From Opitutales bacterium (lineage in GTDB: Bacteria; Verrucomicrobiota; Verrucomicrobiia; Opitutales; JAFGAQ01): a stretch of DNA of 39,347 bases. The position numbers were made by a program, and so were the translations under genes. Location of the stretch: NCBI GenBank assembly GCA_016933595.1, contig JAFGAQ010000180.1, positions 1-39,347 of the forward strand, in the 5' to 3' direction. How positions within the stretch are numbered: the first letter of the stretch is position 1; every line of letters begins with the position of its first letter. Positions 1-8,786 of the stretch are shown one piece after another. The notes below the pieces were generated by a model, which searched no databases, was not told the origin of the DNA, and saw nothing but the letters and a program-made list of their open reading frames with translations.

Positions 1-136
1 ACGCCGCCTGCCGCTGCATCATCCCGATGAACATCTCCTTCTCCCCATCCTCCAGCAAGTGCTCACCCAAACAACACCGGCTCATCAGATGATATACGCC
101 ATCCCGACTCTGAACCACCATTCGCTTCCTCTTCAT
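1..136 (-). CDS. REP-associated tyrosine transposase (RAYT, IS200/Y1 family), N-terminal fragment cut by window edge
   Basis: The minus-strand frame starts with ATG at 136 and stays open to base 1, giving 45 residues. It begins MKRKRMVVQSRDGVYHLMSR and continues through a GEHLLEDGEKEMF segment. This is the characteristic start of RAYT/TnpA-REP proteins: a basic N-terminus, a Y-H-x-M-S-R strand, then an 'F/L-x-D-x-x-E-K-x-x-F' helix. A good Shine-Dalgarno (AGGAG at 148-144) lies 7 nt before the ATG, which supports this start. The HUH histidines and catalytic tyrosine would lie outside the window, so activity cannot be judged. RAYTs in other bacteria are single-copy domesticated transposases that act on REP hairpins. 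Family assignment is from motif recognition only. Confidence 0.72.
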   Translation of the reverse strand, partial: MKRKRMVVQSRDGVYHLMSRCCLGEHLLEDGEKEMFIGMMQRQAA

Positions 137-281
137 GATAAATCTCCTTTGCCAACCTACCCAACACACCCAAAACTGTCAATAAAGGCCCTGTGTTTTT
201 ATTTGATACACGAGTTTGATTGCACCCGGCTTGACCTGGGAATATGCGATGAGTAGCCTACCCGGAACACACTCGCAAACC

Positions 282-515
282 ATGGCTGACAAACATTCCA
301 AATTCGCTGACAATGTCCCGGGCAAATTCTACGTTGATGAGAACTGCATCGACTGCGACCTCTGCCGCGAGATGGCTCCTGACTTTTTCGGACGCAACGA
401 CGAGGAGGGGCATTCCTTTGTGCAGCGCCAACCGACGACTCCGGAAGACATCGCGCTTTGCAAGGAAGCGCTTAACGATTGCCCGGTGGAGGCGATTGGA
501 AATGACGGCGAGTAG
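282..515 (+). CDS. Small single-cluster ferredoxin
   Basis: This is a 77-residue soluble ferredoxin, probably carrying one [4Fe-4S] (or [3Fe-4S]) cluster as a low-potential electron carrier. The N-terminal motif CIDCDLC supplies three closely spaced cysteines. The remote cysteine is in the C-terminal motif CPVEAIG. The position where a second-cluster cysteine would follow (REMAP) has alanine, so a two-cluster protein is unlikely. The sequence is very acidic, as is usual for the family. An in-frame ATG at 249 would add 11 residues; I prefer 282 because MADKHSKFADNVPGKFYVDE resembles the usual start of this subfamily. Its redox partner cannot be told: the downstream gene proC is 126 bp away and uses NAD(P)H. 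Confidence 0.88.
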   Translation: MADKHSKFADNVPGKFYVDENCIDCDLCREMAPDFFGRNDEEGHSFVQRQPTTPEDIALCKEALNDCPVEAIGNDGE

Positions 516-641
516 GATGTGGATCCATCCAGAGAGCCCGCACCCTTTTTGATCCGTGCAGGGGCAGGAGAACATTCCAGCGACAGATGGGGGCATCAAC
601 GCTTGCAAGCCTGTCGGGTTTGGTGCTAGGCATTTGATATC

Positions 642-1463
642 ATGCATGATCAGGAGAAGAGCTTTGGCGTGTTTTTTATCGGAGCGGGGATGATGGGCGG
701 ATCCATGGTGCGATCGCTCATCCGTGGCAACGCTTTCCCGCCAGATCAAATTGGATGCTGTTCCGCCAAAGACGGAACAGCTGAGAAGCTGGCGGCTGAA
801 ACCGGTATAGCCGTTGTGGACTTTGATGCTGGACACCCGCCATCAACCAATGTTCTGGTTCTCGCTTGCAAGCCCCAACAGCTTTCAGCGCTCAGCTCGA
901 CCATCACCGGAGGTTTTAAGGATACCCTCCTTGTATCCATTCTCGCAGGAACTCCAATCTCGAAAATCAGGGAGCGATTCCCAACGGCTCGTGCAATTGT
1001 GCGCGCAATGCCCAACACACCGGGTAGCATCGGAGCCGGAATCACTGCATGGGCATCCGATCAAACACTGCAACCGAACGACGCGACCGCAGTGGCAACC
1101 GTTCTCGGTTCGCTCGGTGACGTCATCTTTACCAAGGAATCCGAACTGGACGCGGTTACCGCGATTTCCGGCAGTGGACCAGCCTACCTTTTTCTGTTCA
1201 CAGAAGCGCTCGAAAAGGCCGCCCGTGGATTTGGTTTTGACGAGGCAACCGCACTCAAACTGGCACGCCAGACCATAATCGGTGCGGCAAAATTGATGGA
1301 CGAAAGCCCATTGCATCCAAGTGAGCTCCGCCGCCAAGTCACCTCTCCCGGGGGAACTACGCAAGCGGCCGTCCAGTCATTTGAACAAGGGGGGCTCCAC
1401 GATCTCGTGAACAAGGCTACCCAAGCCGCACACGCCCGTTCCATCGAACTGAGCAAACTCTGA
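642..1463 (+). CDS. proC: Pyrroline-5-carboxylate reductase
   Basis: It catalyses the last step of proline synthesis, NAD(P)H-dependent reduction of 1-pyrroline-5-carboxylate, in the cytoplasm. The 273-residue length is normal. A Rossmann glycine motif (FFIGAGMMGGSMV) sits near residues 10-22. The family signatures RAMPNTP (about residue 122), ISGSGPAYLFLF (about 176) and VTSPGGTT (about 232) are all present and intact. The ATG at 642 lacks an obvious Shine-Dalgarno, but the protein starts immediately before the Rossmann strand as expected. The exonuclease III gene starts 55 bp downstream on the same strand, so cotranscription is possible. Confidence 0.95.
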   Translation: MHDQEKSFGVFFIGAGMMGGSMVRSLIRGNAFPPDQIGCCSAKDGTAEKLAAETGIAVVDFDAGHPPSTNVLVLACKPQQLSALSSTITGGFKDTLLVSILAGTPISKIRERFPTARAIVRAMPNTPGSIGAGITAWASDQTLQPNDATAVATVLGSLGDVIFTKESELDAVTAISGSGPAYLFLFTEALEKAARGFGFDEATALKLARQTIIGAAKLMDESPLHPSELRRQVTSPGGTTQAAVQSFEQGGLHDLVNKATQAAHARSIELSKL

Positions 1464-1518
1464 CGGTTCCCCCTTCGGTCCATTCACACAGCCCTGTCAC
1501 CATCACCCAAAGGAACAC

Positions 1519-2295
1519 ATGACCCAGCCGCTCAGAATTATCTCATGGAATGTCAATGGAATCCGGGCATGCCTGAAGAAGGGATTTGAAGGGTTTATCC
1601 GTGAATATGATCCGGATATCCTATGCCTGCAGGAAATCAAAGCAGACCCGGTTGAGTTTTCCAAACTGGATTTTCCATTTCCCCATATCTACGCCAACTC
1701 TGCAGAAAAGAAAGGATACTCCGGAACCGCTGTGTTATCAAAGATCCCCGCGGAGGAGTGCATTCTTGGAATGCAAGATCCTGCCGATACCGGTGAAGGA
1801 CGGGTGATCTCCTGCCGATTCCGTGGCTTTGTTCTGGTAAATGTCTACACGCCAAACAGTCAGGATGGACTACGTCGCCTATCCTATCGTCAGCAGGAAT
1901 GGGATCCTGCCTTCCGGAGGTATCTCAATGAGTGGGACGCAAGGGTTCCTGTTATCTCTTGCGGGGATTTCAATGTGGCTCATCAAGAAATCGACATCGC
2001 ACGGCCTGATGCAAATCGTCGCAGCGCAGGCTTCACCGACGAGGAACGTGAGGAATTTGGCAAACTGCTCGATTCTGGTTTTGTGGATACCTTCCGCCAC
2101 TTCAACCCGAACGCCATGGATCAGTATACATGGTGGAGCTACAGAGCCGGAGCAAGACAACGCAACATCGGGTGGCGGATTGACTACTTTCTTGCTTCCC
2201 AAAGGTTGCTTCCAATGATTAAGCAAACGGCCATTTTCCAGAGTGTCGAGGGTTCAGACCATTGCCCGGTCATGATCGAACTTGCTTCAGCCTAA
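1519..2295 (+). CDS. xth: Exodeoxyribonuclease III (AP endonuclease, EEP fold)
   Basis: This is a cytoplasmic base-excision-repair enzyme that cleaves at abasic sites and trims 3' ends of duplex DNA. The 258 residues show the whole ExoIII signature set: ISWNVNGIRA at the N-terminus, LCLQEIKA with the metal-binding Glu, CGDFNVAH with catalytic Asp/Asn, and the C-terminal GSDHCPV with the catalytic Asp-His pair. An AAAGGAA Shine-Dalgarno a few bases before the ATG supports this start, one of the few clear ribosome sites in the window. The C-terminal end runs into the leader of the following deacetylase gene. Alternative symbols in use are xthA and exoA. Confidence 0.95.
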   Translation: MTQPLRIISWNVNGIRACLKKGFEGFIREYDPDILCLQEIKADPVEFSKLDFPFPHIYANSAEKKGYSGTAVLSKIPAEECILGMQDPADTGEGRVISCRFRGFVLVNVYTPNSQDGLRRLSYRQQEWDPAFRRYLNEWDARVPVISCGDFNVAHQEIDIARPDANRRSAGFTDEEREEFGKLLDSGFVDTFRHFNPNAMDQYTWWSYRAGARQRNIGWRIDYFLASQRLLPMIKQTAIFQSVEGSDHCPVMIELASA

Positions 2296-2380
2296 TCTAG
2301 GGCCTACCCTGTTGGTTGATTCTCCAATGACAACCGGAGACGGTTATGATTCTGACAGCCACCCCTGCAATGAGCATCCT

Positions 2381-3541
2381 ATGTCGCTAATAAAAAGTCT
2401 GTTATGTTCCACCATGGTAATCGTACCCATGCTTCCCGCGTATGCGATCACTGAAAATACCAGCGCTTTCGAAGTGCGGATAGCCAAATGGCCGGATAAC
2501 CGCGACGCGGCCTTCAGTTTTACTTTCGACGACGGCTACGTCAGTCATTTCGAACAGGCCCGTCCTGTGCTCAACGACTTCGGATTCCACGGCACTTTTT
2601 ATGTGTATCCCGGGGCACTGTCTGATGCCCTACCCGGAAAATGGCGCCACGGAACATGGGCCATATTTCAGGAAATGGCCGACGAAGGACACGAAATCGG
2701 ATCACACACCGTCACCCATCCACGCTTGACGACGCTTCAGATGGGGAATGCTGAAACACCAGGCACCTTGCTCTACGAGCTGATCGAATCAAAGAATCTC
2801 ATTGAGCAGCGCATCCCAGCCGCTGTTCCTTGCATCACCTTTGCTTACCCGTACGTCGATCGCAATGATACGGTTGATGAGGCGGTCTCAAGGATCTACC
2901 TTTCCGCGCGGGGAGGAGGACAGGGCGGCAACGATGCGACAAACCCAGTCTGGATGAATCTCACATCGCCAGCTATCATGCATGATCAGCCAAGATCGCT
3001 GCTTTCTCAGGACATACACGAACTCTACGGTCAACTCGAAATGATCCATCAATCCATTCTGAAGGGAGAATGGCATATCCTGATGTTACATGAAATTGTG
3101 CCGCAGGCCGAAATCCCCGATGCGATTGCGCAAGGATCCTGGGAACCGGTCTCGACCGAAGCTTTCACAATTCTGTGTCAATGGATGGAAACAAGGGCAA
3201 AAGCGGGAGACATCTGGGTGGACACTATGGGTAATCTCACCCGCTACGTTCGGGAACGGAACGACACCCGGACCCAAGTTCTCAGCGCCAACGATGATAC
3301 GCTAGTCTTCACGCTCAACAATGAGTTGGACGATTCCGTTTTCAACTACCCGCTTACAGTGCTGGTATCCGTACCCGATGGATGGACCCACGCATCGGTC
3401 ATCCAAGGGGAACACCAACAAAACTGCGTCGTGGACACAACTGGCGGGAACACCATCAAATGCCGGATTCTACCGGATCAAGGAATTGTCACGGTTTCGG
3501 TCCAATACTCTGAGACTCCTCCGCCCGGCGGGAATCCCTGA
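2381..3541 (+). CDS. Secreted polysaccharide deacetylase (NodB homology, CE4-like)
   Basis: This 386-residue protein has a signal peptide (MSLIKSLLCSTMVIVPMLPAYA). The NodB domain follows: TFDDG with the catalytic and metal Asp pair at about residues 50-51, then SHTVTHPRL with the two metal histidines at about 109 and 113. Such enzymes remove acetyl groups from N- or O-acetylated glycans outside the cell. After the catalytic domain a roughly 80-residue beta-rich tail (VFTLNNELDDSVFNYPLTVL onward) ends in a proline/glycine stretch and could be a small carbohydrate-binding or spacer module; that is inference. An upstream in-frame ATG at 2282 would destroy the signal peptide, so 2381 is preferred. 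The last 53 bp overlap the convergent alpha/beta-hydrolase gene. The substrate is not evident. Confidence 0.86.
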   Translation: MSLIKSLLCSTMVIVPMLPAYAITENTSAFEVRIAKWPDNRDAAFSFTFDDGYVSHFEQARPVLNDFGFHGTFYVYPGALSDALPGKWRHGTWAIFQEMADEGHEIGSHTVTHPRLTTLQMGNAETPGTLLYELIESKNLIEQRIPAAVPCITFAYPYVDRNDTVDEAVSRIYLSARGGGQGGNDATNPVWMNLTSPAIMHDQPRSLLSQDIHELYGQLEMIHQSILKGEWHILMLHEIVPQAEIPDAIAQGSWEPVSTEAFTILCQWMETRAKAGDIWVDTMGNLTRYVRERNDTRTQVLSANDDTLVFTLNNELDDSVFNYPLTVLVSVPDGWTHASVIQGEHQQNCVVDTTGGNTIKCRILPDQGIVTVSVQYSETPPPGGNP

Positions 3542-4325
3542 CGCTCCGGTCCACCCATTTCCGAAACTCACAAACAGTTTCAAGATAGGCTACTCCGCCC
3601 TTCAGGGAGACATCATTGTGGCCCGCCCCTTCGATCCAGAAGAAGAGTTTGGGATCATTCGCCAGATCCCACAGTTTTTTACCGTGTGAAAAAGGAACCA
3701 CTTCGTCTTCTGTCCCATGAACGACTAACAGGGGAACTGTGGACTCCCTGATTCTGGATGCGTTGTCAAAACGATCCCACGGAATAACCCGAAAGGGCAT
3801 ATACACCCGCTGAGCCGATAGGAATGCACTCTCAAGGATCAATCCTCCAACTGGATGGGAAGTCGCCAAGTTAAGAGAAGGTCCACCACCCATAGAACGC
3901 CCTAACAAGAAAACCCGTTCGGGAGGATAACCCAGATCCTTCGTAACGTAGGAATAGACACTCTCGACAGCAGCATAGGTGCCGGATTCTGACGGGGAAC
4001 CGGAACTCAAACCATATCCGGGATAATCGTAAGCGAACACATCAAAACCCAAAGCTGAAAAGCCGCCCAGATAGCCACCCATTCTCCCGATATCCTCCCC
4101 ATTGCCATGGCTCACGATGAGAGCATGACTCGGATTTCCTTCGCGCATTCGAAGGAAAACAATCCGATCGCCCGCTGAGGACTCAAGAACCCCCATGCCC
4201 GGTCCGATTCGATACCCAGGGGGCGGCACGGGAAAGACCAAGGCATCACCCACAAAAGCCACAATAATCCAAAGCAGCAGCCACATCACCCCGATTGCCG
4301 CCAGAATCTGCACAAGTATTCGCAT
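3489..4325 (-). CDS. Membrane-anchored alpha/beta hydrolase (ABHD13/17-like)
   Basis: This 278-residue serine hydrolase belongs to the 'bem46/ABHD' type. An N-terminal transmembrane anchor (ILAAIGVMWLLLWIIVAFVG) precedes the fold. The oxyanion segment is VSHGNGED. The nucleophile elbow is GRSMGG, the acid is in HGTEDEVVP and the catalytic His is in GAGHND, so the triad looks complete and the enzyme should be active. Likely substrates are esters or thioesters of lipids or acylated proteins, but nothing here fixes this. A GTG at 4355 would add 10 residues; the ATG at 4325 places the anchor at the N-terminus. The 3' end overlaps the deacetylase gene tail to tail. Confidence 0.85.
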   Translation of the reverse strand: MRILVQILAAIGVMWLLLWIIVAFVGDALVFPVPPPGYRIGPGMGVLESSAGDRIVFLRMREGNPSHALIVSHGNGEDIGRMGGYLGGFSALGFDVFAYDYPGYGLSSGSPSESGTYAAVESVYSYVTKDLGYPPERVFLLGRSMGGGPSLNLATSHPVGGLILESAFLSAQRVYMPFRVIPWDRFDNASRIRESTVPLLVVHGTEDEVVPFSHGKKLWDLANDPKLFFWIEGAGHNDVSLKGGVAYLETVCEFRKWVDRSVRDSRRAEESQSIGPKP

Positions 4326-4540
4326 GATTGTCAGGAAAGGATACCGCCTTTGCACATGTCGACAGACTGAGCTTTCCGTTGAAAACAGGGATCATCGCGA
4401 CGCTGTGACGCAAATGCACGCAAAAAAAAGCGTCGCCGATCTATTGAGTCCGCAAGGCGCCACCGGCAACCGGTAACCTACAGCAAACAACGCCCGACAA
4501 ACCCACTCCTGCTGAACCGGGACCCCTGACAGCCCAACGC

Positions 4541-5866
4541 CTATGGGTTCACGCTGAAAGAGGGAGCCCACCACGCGACCCCCTCATAAATCAGAGAATC
4601 TGCCCGGTCCGCGATCAATTGATCCCTTTCGGCCACATCACCCGTAAAGAAATGGCTGCCGGTTGAAGGGTGAAAAAACCGGAACACCGGCAAGCCCCCA
4701 TCCACGGGACCACTATAGACATAAAAAGCGATCCCATCATAGGTGTAGGTTTCGGACAGATGAGCAATGACGCTCTCACGCTCCGACTCCATAGCCGTGT
4801 AAAAATGGCCGCCTCCCCTCCGACTGAAACGATAGACCGGAACCACACCATCCAAATCCGGGCCGGCGAACACGGGATGGACAATTTTCTCGTACACAAA
4901 ATCCGGTTCGTGCATTTCGAGGCGCCCCCGTTCGACTTCAGAAGCCGTAAAGAAATGACTGTCGTTGTCGAGCCGGTGAAACCGGTGAAGGGATTCAATC
5001 GTATCCGGAGCCTCAATACGAAAAGTAATCAGTGCCTGAATCCCGAAAGGGAAACCAACTGTCACTTGGCGAAATTCCATAGTGCGGGGTTCGTGAAACC
5101 AACCATCGTGACACACCACAAGATTGCCTGACTTTGCCCGATGGTATCCGATAATTGGAATCGCATGATCGATCCTCCCGTCGCCATCGCTATCGGCTGA
5201 GCCAATGAGCGGCCGACCGGCCTGTATTTCTGCTACAATCAACTCGAAGCTATCTTCGAGGTTCTCCACGGTAACGGGCAATAAGTCACTGCTCTCAACC
5301 ACTGCCTCCGGATGCCGATCCAACACAAAGGCCTTGATCCCCGAAATCACGTTCTCCGGCCAAGTTGATCCATAGCTCAGCATCAATGCACTCCAGGAAG
5401 TCCGGAGGTAGTCCGCCACAGAATTGTCCACATGCGCGCCGCCCAATGTGGATCGATCCGCCAGAATCCAGTAGCCCGAATCCATTGGCAGCGAATAGTT
5501 CGAATAGTGCTCCGGACTCGCAATCGTGGACTCGGTCCGGGAATCAAGGTAGTGGGTTTCTTCCCTGCCCATCGGGATCACCCCGGCATCTCCGGGAAAC
5601 AGGTATGGAAACCCATGGGCATCATAGTAGGCCAGGAACATAGCTGCGGCGGTCGGAGCGCATCCATGCAGCCAGATGTAGGTGGGCATGCCCTCCAACA
5701 CCAGCGAACCGGCCGTATCGGTTTCATCGTACAATACCGGGAGGGAGAATTGCACCAAGGGAGGAGGCGTGGAAGGGCTGTCAAAACAATCCGGACTCTG
5801 GGAAGCCGCGAGCATCAGCCCGACAAGCCCCATCCAACAACCAAAAGCGTGGAACAACCCCTTCAT
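4541..5866 (-). CDS. Secreted C39-like cysteine peptidase domain protein with DUF5648-type repeats
   Basis: This 441-residue protein has an N-terminal signal peptide (MKGLFHAFGCWMGLVGLMLA). The first domain looks like Peptidase_C39-like: a Cys in HGCAPTAAAM (about C69) and a His in DHAIPIIGY (about H234). The His is preceded by a calcium-type DSDGDG loop. From about residue 290 to the end there are three tandem repeats of the 'LHRFHRLDNDSHFFTASEVE' type (also VYRFSRRGGGHFYTAMESE and VFRFFHPSTGSHFFTGDVAE), recognisable as a DUF5648-like repeat. The combination suggests an extracellular or cell-surface protein with a papain-fold enzyme and a binding beta-propeller-like tail. It is divergent from the TPR gene, with 120 bp between the starts. 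A GTG one codon upstream is possible. The substrate is unknown. Confidence 0.8.
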   Translation of the reverse strand: MKGLFHAFGCWMGLVGLMLAASQSPDCFDSPSTPPPLVQFSLPVLYDETDTAGSLVLEGMPTYIWLHGCAPTAAAMFLAYYDAHGFPYLFPGDAGVIPMGREETHYLDSRTESTIASPEHYSNYSLPMDSGYWILADRSTLGGAHVDNSVADYLRTSWSALMLSYGSTWPENVISGIKAFVLDRHPEAVVESSDLLPVTVENLEDSFELIVAEIQAGRPLIGSADSDGDGRIDHAIPIIGYHRAKSGNLVVCHDGWFHEPRTMEFRQVTVGFPFGIQALITFRIEAPDTIESLHRFHRLDNDSHFFTASEVERGRLEMHEPDFVYEKIVHPVFAGPDLDGVVPVYRFSRRGGGHFYTAMESERESVIAHLSETYTYDGIAFYVYSGPVDGGLPVFRFFHPSTGSHFFTGDVAERDQLIADRADSLIYEGVAWWAPSFSVNP

Positions 5867-5986
5867 CACAGATCACAAACTGGAACCATGCCGGGAAGCT
5901 ACACCATATTTGCATCCGGTTCCAGTCGGAAATCCGCTCCATTTTGCCATTGATCAACCAGCGCCTTGCGTTTGACACTAGGTCTC

Positions 5987-7414
5987 ATGTCACGCAAATC
6001 CAGAATAGCGGCCGGGATCATTCTTGTGATCACCGGATGCATCGGGTTCTGGCTGTTCGCCCGTCGGGATTCCTCCGGCACGGCGGCTTCATTTCTTCCC
6101 GACACACCGGACATGTCCGGGTGGTCAACCGAATGGATTGCGACAATGGAGAGCCTCGAAGATTCCGTAGCCTCAAAAGGGAACATCCGGAATCTCGGCG
6201 AATTGGGGCTGAACTACCATGCAAACGGGTTTTATCAGGAAGCCTCCCTCGTATATGAAGGAATGATGGAACTCGATCCGGCGAATCCATTGTGGCCTTA
6301 CCTTTATGCCGATATTCTGTCCGGGTTTGGCAAGTTAGAAGACGCAATTGAACTACTCAACGCAACCCTGAGACTGGATCCGACCTACCACACCGCCAAA
6401 CTGCGCCTCGCCGAGGGCCTCCAGAAACTTAACCGGACCGATGAAGCGCGGGAACAATTCTACTCCTGTCTGGAGAGCAACCCAAAGGACTTTCACGCCA
6501 TCATCGGATTGGCCAGAATCCACATGGAACAGCTGGACTGGAGTGCTGCCGAGACACGGCTTCGCCAGGCCATTTCGATCAAACCGGAAATTGGAGCTCC
6601 CTACGCATTGCTCGAAAGTGTTTACACCCAAAACGGACGAGCCACCGATGCCGCCAACATCCGTATTGCAGGAACCGGAAAACCGGCCCATGAGGAACCG
6701 CCGGACCCGTGGAAAGATCCGCTCATCGACCGATGTCAGGATTCCTATCGTTTGCGGGTAACCGCCGCGACGCCGCGGTATGAAAACAACCCCGATGCCG
6801 CCATTGCCTTGCTTGAGCGGGCCATCCGGATATCGCCGGATGAAACGGCCATCCATCAGCAACTGGGTATGCTGTTGTTTCGAAACGCCCACCCCCAACA
6901 GGCGGTTTCCCATCTCGAGACAGCCGTCAGGCTCGCACCTGAGGATCCGGATGGCTGGTCTTTCCTGGTTCATGTCCTCACCGAAACCGGACAATATGGG
7001 AAAGCCAGGAACCAGACCATCATCGGCTTGTCCCACTGCCCTCAAGCACCTGGCCTTCACTTGGAAAGGGCCCGCCAACAAATTGCAGACGGCGACCACC
7101 CTTCCGCAATCCGTTCCCTGCAGACCCTGATTCACCTGCGTCCGGAGGAATCGGTCGGATACATCGAACTCGCCCGCGCATACTTTGGAATCGATCAAGT
7201 TGATGAGGGAATTCAACAGATGAGACGCGCATTGGAAGTCGAACCTGGGCATCCGGTCGCCATCACCACGCTAACCTTGCACGCCATCGAGTCGGGAGAC
7301 GAAAACAAAGCCCGTCGCTTGTTCTCGGACATCACCGCCCAACTGCGCGTTCCACCATCCGACATCAAGCAGCTAACCGCAGCGTTCTTGGAAAAATTCG
7401 GAAGCCAGCCATGA
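5987..7414 (+). CDS. N-terminally membrane-anchored TPR protein
   Basis: This 475-residue protein has an N-terminal signal anchor (SRKSRIAAGIILVITGCIGF). About nine tetratricopeptide repeats then run from about residue 60 to the end, for example NLGELGLNYHANGFYQEASL, DAIALLERAIRISPDE and QAVSHLETAVRLAPEDPDGW. No enzymatic motif is seen; the TPR array should be a protein-protein scaffold in the periplasm or on the membrane. A DPWKDPLIDR segment at about residue 240 is a TPR-free break between two blocks of repeats. A TTG at 5966 could extend the start by 7 residues. The stop codon overlaps the next gene's start (ATGA at 7411-7414), which implies translational coupling to the FG-GAP lipoprotein. 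Confidence 0.85.
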   Translation: MSRKSRIAAGIILVITGCIGFWLFARRDSSGTAASFLPDTPDMSGWSTEWIATMESLEDSVASKGNIRNLGELGLNYHANGFYQEASLVYEGMMELDPANPLWPYLYADILSGFGKLEDAIELLNATLRLDPTYHTAKLRLAEGLQKLNRTDEAREQFYSCLESNPKDFHAIIGLARIHMEQLDWSAAETRLRQAISIKPEIGAPYALLESVYTQNGRATDAANIRIAGTGKPAHEEPPDPWKDPLIDRCQDSYRLRVTAATPRYENNPDAAIALLERAIRISPDETAIHQQLGMLLFRNAHPQQAVSHLETAVRLAPEDPDGWSFLVHVLTETGQYGKARNQTIIGLSHCPQAPGLHLERARQQIADGDHPSAIRSLQTLIHLRPEESVGYIELARAYFGIDQVDEGIQQMRRALEVEPGHPVAITTLTLHAIESGDENKARRLFSDITAQLRVPPSDIKQLTAAFLEKFGSQP

Positions 7415-8772
7415 AACGTCCCCTTTTCAGATCCTGCGAACCGGTCGGCCGATCGCGCAAGTCAACGGAGAACCGCGATTCAGGCCCAACCCGTCTTCTC
7501 ATGTTACTGAGCTCAATTGCGTTTGTCTTATGCTTATCCGGATGCGACTCCAAGCCCAAACCCACGCGGGCCACCCGGCTATCCACCCCAAACCACATCC
7601 ATCAATCGACCGACCTGTTGAAACCGGTTCCAATTGGAGCGGATTTCGCCAACCACCCGTGGATTGCCCATGTCATTGTAACCGACCTCGATCAGGATGG
7701 ACTGAACGACATCCTCGCGTGTGAGTCCCGGGAAAACAAAGTCCTTTGGCTCAGACAAACCGGCGGCCTCCGGTTTGAGGAAATTGTCTTGCATGAGGGG
7801 ACTCCCGCACCTGTTCACTCCGAGGCGTTCGACATGGATGGAGACGGCGATCTCGACATCCTGCTTTCGAGCATGGGTCAGGTCTTCCCCAACAACGACA
7901 AGATCGGAGCCGTGGTGATTCTCGAGAATGATGGGAATATGGGCTTCACGCCCCATGTCATAGCGGACAAGATCGCTCGGGTATGCGACATCCGTGCGGG
8001 AGACCTCGATGGCGACGGGCTTCCCGATCTGGCGGTTGCGCAGTTCGGGTATGATCAGGGCGAACTGCGTTGGATGCGCAACCTTGGGCATGACTGGCAG
8101 TTCGAGAGCATCATTCTGCTAAGCTTGTCGGGCCCCGTGAATGTTTTGGTGGCGGATTTCACCGGAAACGGGCACCTCGATATCGTGTCCAACGTCACCC
8201 AGCAATGGGAAGAGGTCTACCTTTTCGCGAATCAAGGTGGCGGCCGCTTCGTTTCCAAGGTGATCTTCGGTTCCACCAACGAAGACTACGGCAGCAGCGG
8301 TATCAGCACCGCCGATCTGAACCGGGACGGGCGCTGCGACATTCTTCTCTCGAACGGAGACGGATTTGACTATGCCGAACCCGGCCCACGCCCGTGGCAC
8401 GGCGTCCAATGGCTCGAAAACATGGATGGAGGATTCTTCCGCCACCATTGGATCGGAGATATGCCCGGAGCCTACAGCCCGGTTGAAATCGATCTCGATC
8501 GCGACGGGTTTCGGGATGTTGTGGCTGTCAGCGGGTTTAACGATTGGAGCAAAGCGGATGCCGCTTCTCTCATGTGGTTCAGGAACGATGGAAACCAGCG
8601 GTTTGAGGCCCATGTGCTCGCGTATCGTCCCACGCACCTCATGTGTGCCGCCGCAGGAGATCTGGAGGGCGGCGGAGATCTCACACTCGTGACGGGAGGG
8701 TTTCACGCCTATCCTCCCTACACGCACCGGAGCCGGCTTCTCAGATGGGAGAAGGCCGACCCGGAAAAATAA
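7411..8772 (+). CDS. FG-GAP/VCBS repeat lipoprotein
   Basis: This 453-residue protein is predicted to be an exported lipoprotein. A hydrophobic stretch ends in the lipobox LCLSGC (lipidated Cys at about residue 45 from this start, or residue 15 from an internal ATG at 7501). The mature part is a beta-propeller-like series with at least six calcium-loop motifs of the D-x-D-x-D-G type: DLDQDGLND, DMDGDGDLD, DLDGDGLPD, DFTGNGHLD, DLNRDGRCD and DLDRDGFRD. Such VCBS/FG-GAP proteins are surface-binding proteins in Planctomycetes and Verrucomicrobia. The ATGA overlap with the TPR gene supports the 7411 start, although the 30-residue arginine-rich leader is long for a lipoprotein. No enzymatic residues are seen. 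Confidence 0.86.
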   Translation: MKRPLFRSCEPVGRSRKSTENRDSGPTRLLMLLSSIAFVLCLSGCDSKPKPTRATRLSTPNHIHQSTDLLKPVPIGADFANHPWIAHVIVTDLDQDGLNDILACESRENKVLWLRQTGGLRFEEIVLHEGTPAPVHSEAFDMDGDGDLDILLSSMGQVFPNNDKIGAVVILENDGNMGFTPHVIADKIARVCDIRAGDLDGDGLPDLAVAQFGYDQGELRWMRNLGHDWQFESIILLSLSGPVNVLVADFTGNGHLDIVSNVTQQWEEVYLFANQGGGRFVSKVIFGSTNEDYGSSGISTADLNRDGRCDILLSNGDGFDYAEPGPRPWHGVQWLENMDGGFFRHHWIGDMPGAYSPVEIDLDRDGFRDVVAVSGFNDWSKADAASLMWFRNDGNQRFEAHVLAYRPTHLMCAAAGDLEGGGDLTLVTGGFHAYPPYTHRSRLLRWEKADPEK

Positions 8773-8786
8773 GATGCGCTGATTCA

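Noticed and set aside
137-248. TTGACA at 182-177 (minus) as promoter of the RAYT gene
   Set aside because: The implied -10 (TAGGTT) is poor and the start site would fall on the ribosome-binding site.
258-836. 192-codon minus frame over the ferredoxin and start of proC
   Set aside because: It is antisense to two well-supported genes and has no recognisable motif.
6353-7252. 299-codon minus frame
   Set aside because: It lies wholly inside the TPR gene on the other strand; the TPR repeats explain the sequence better.
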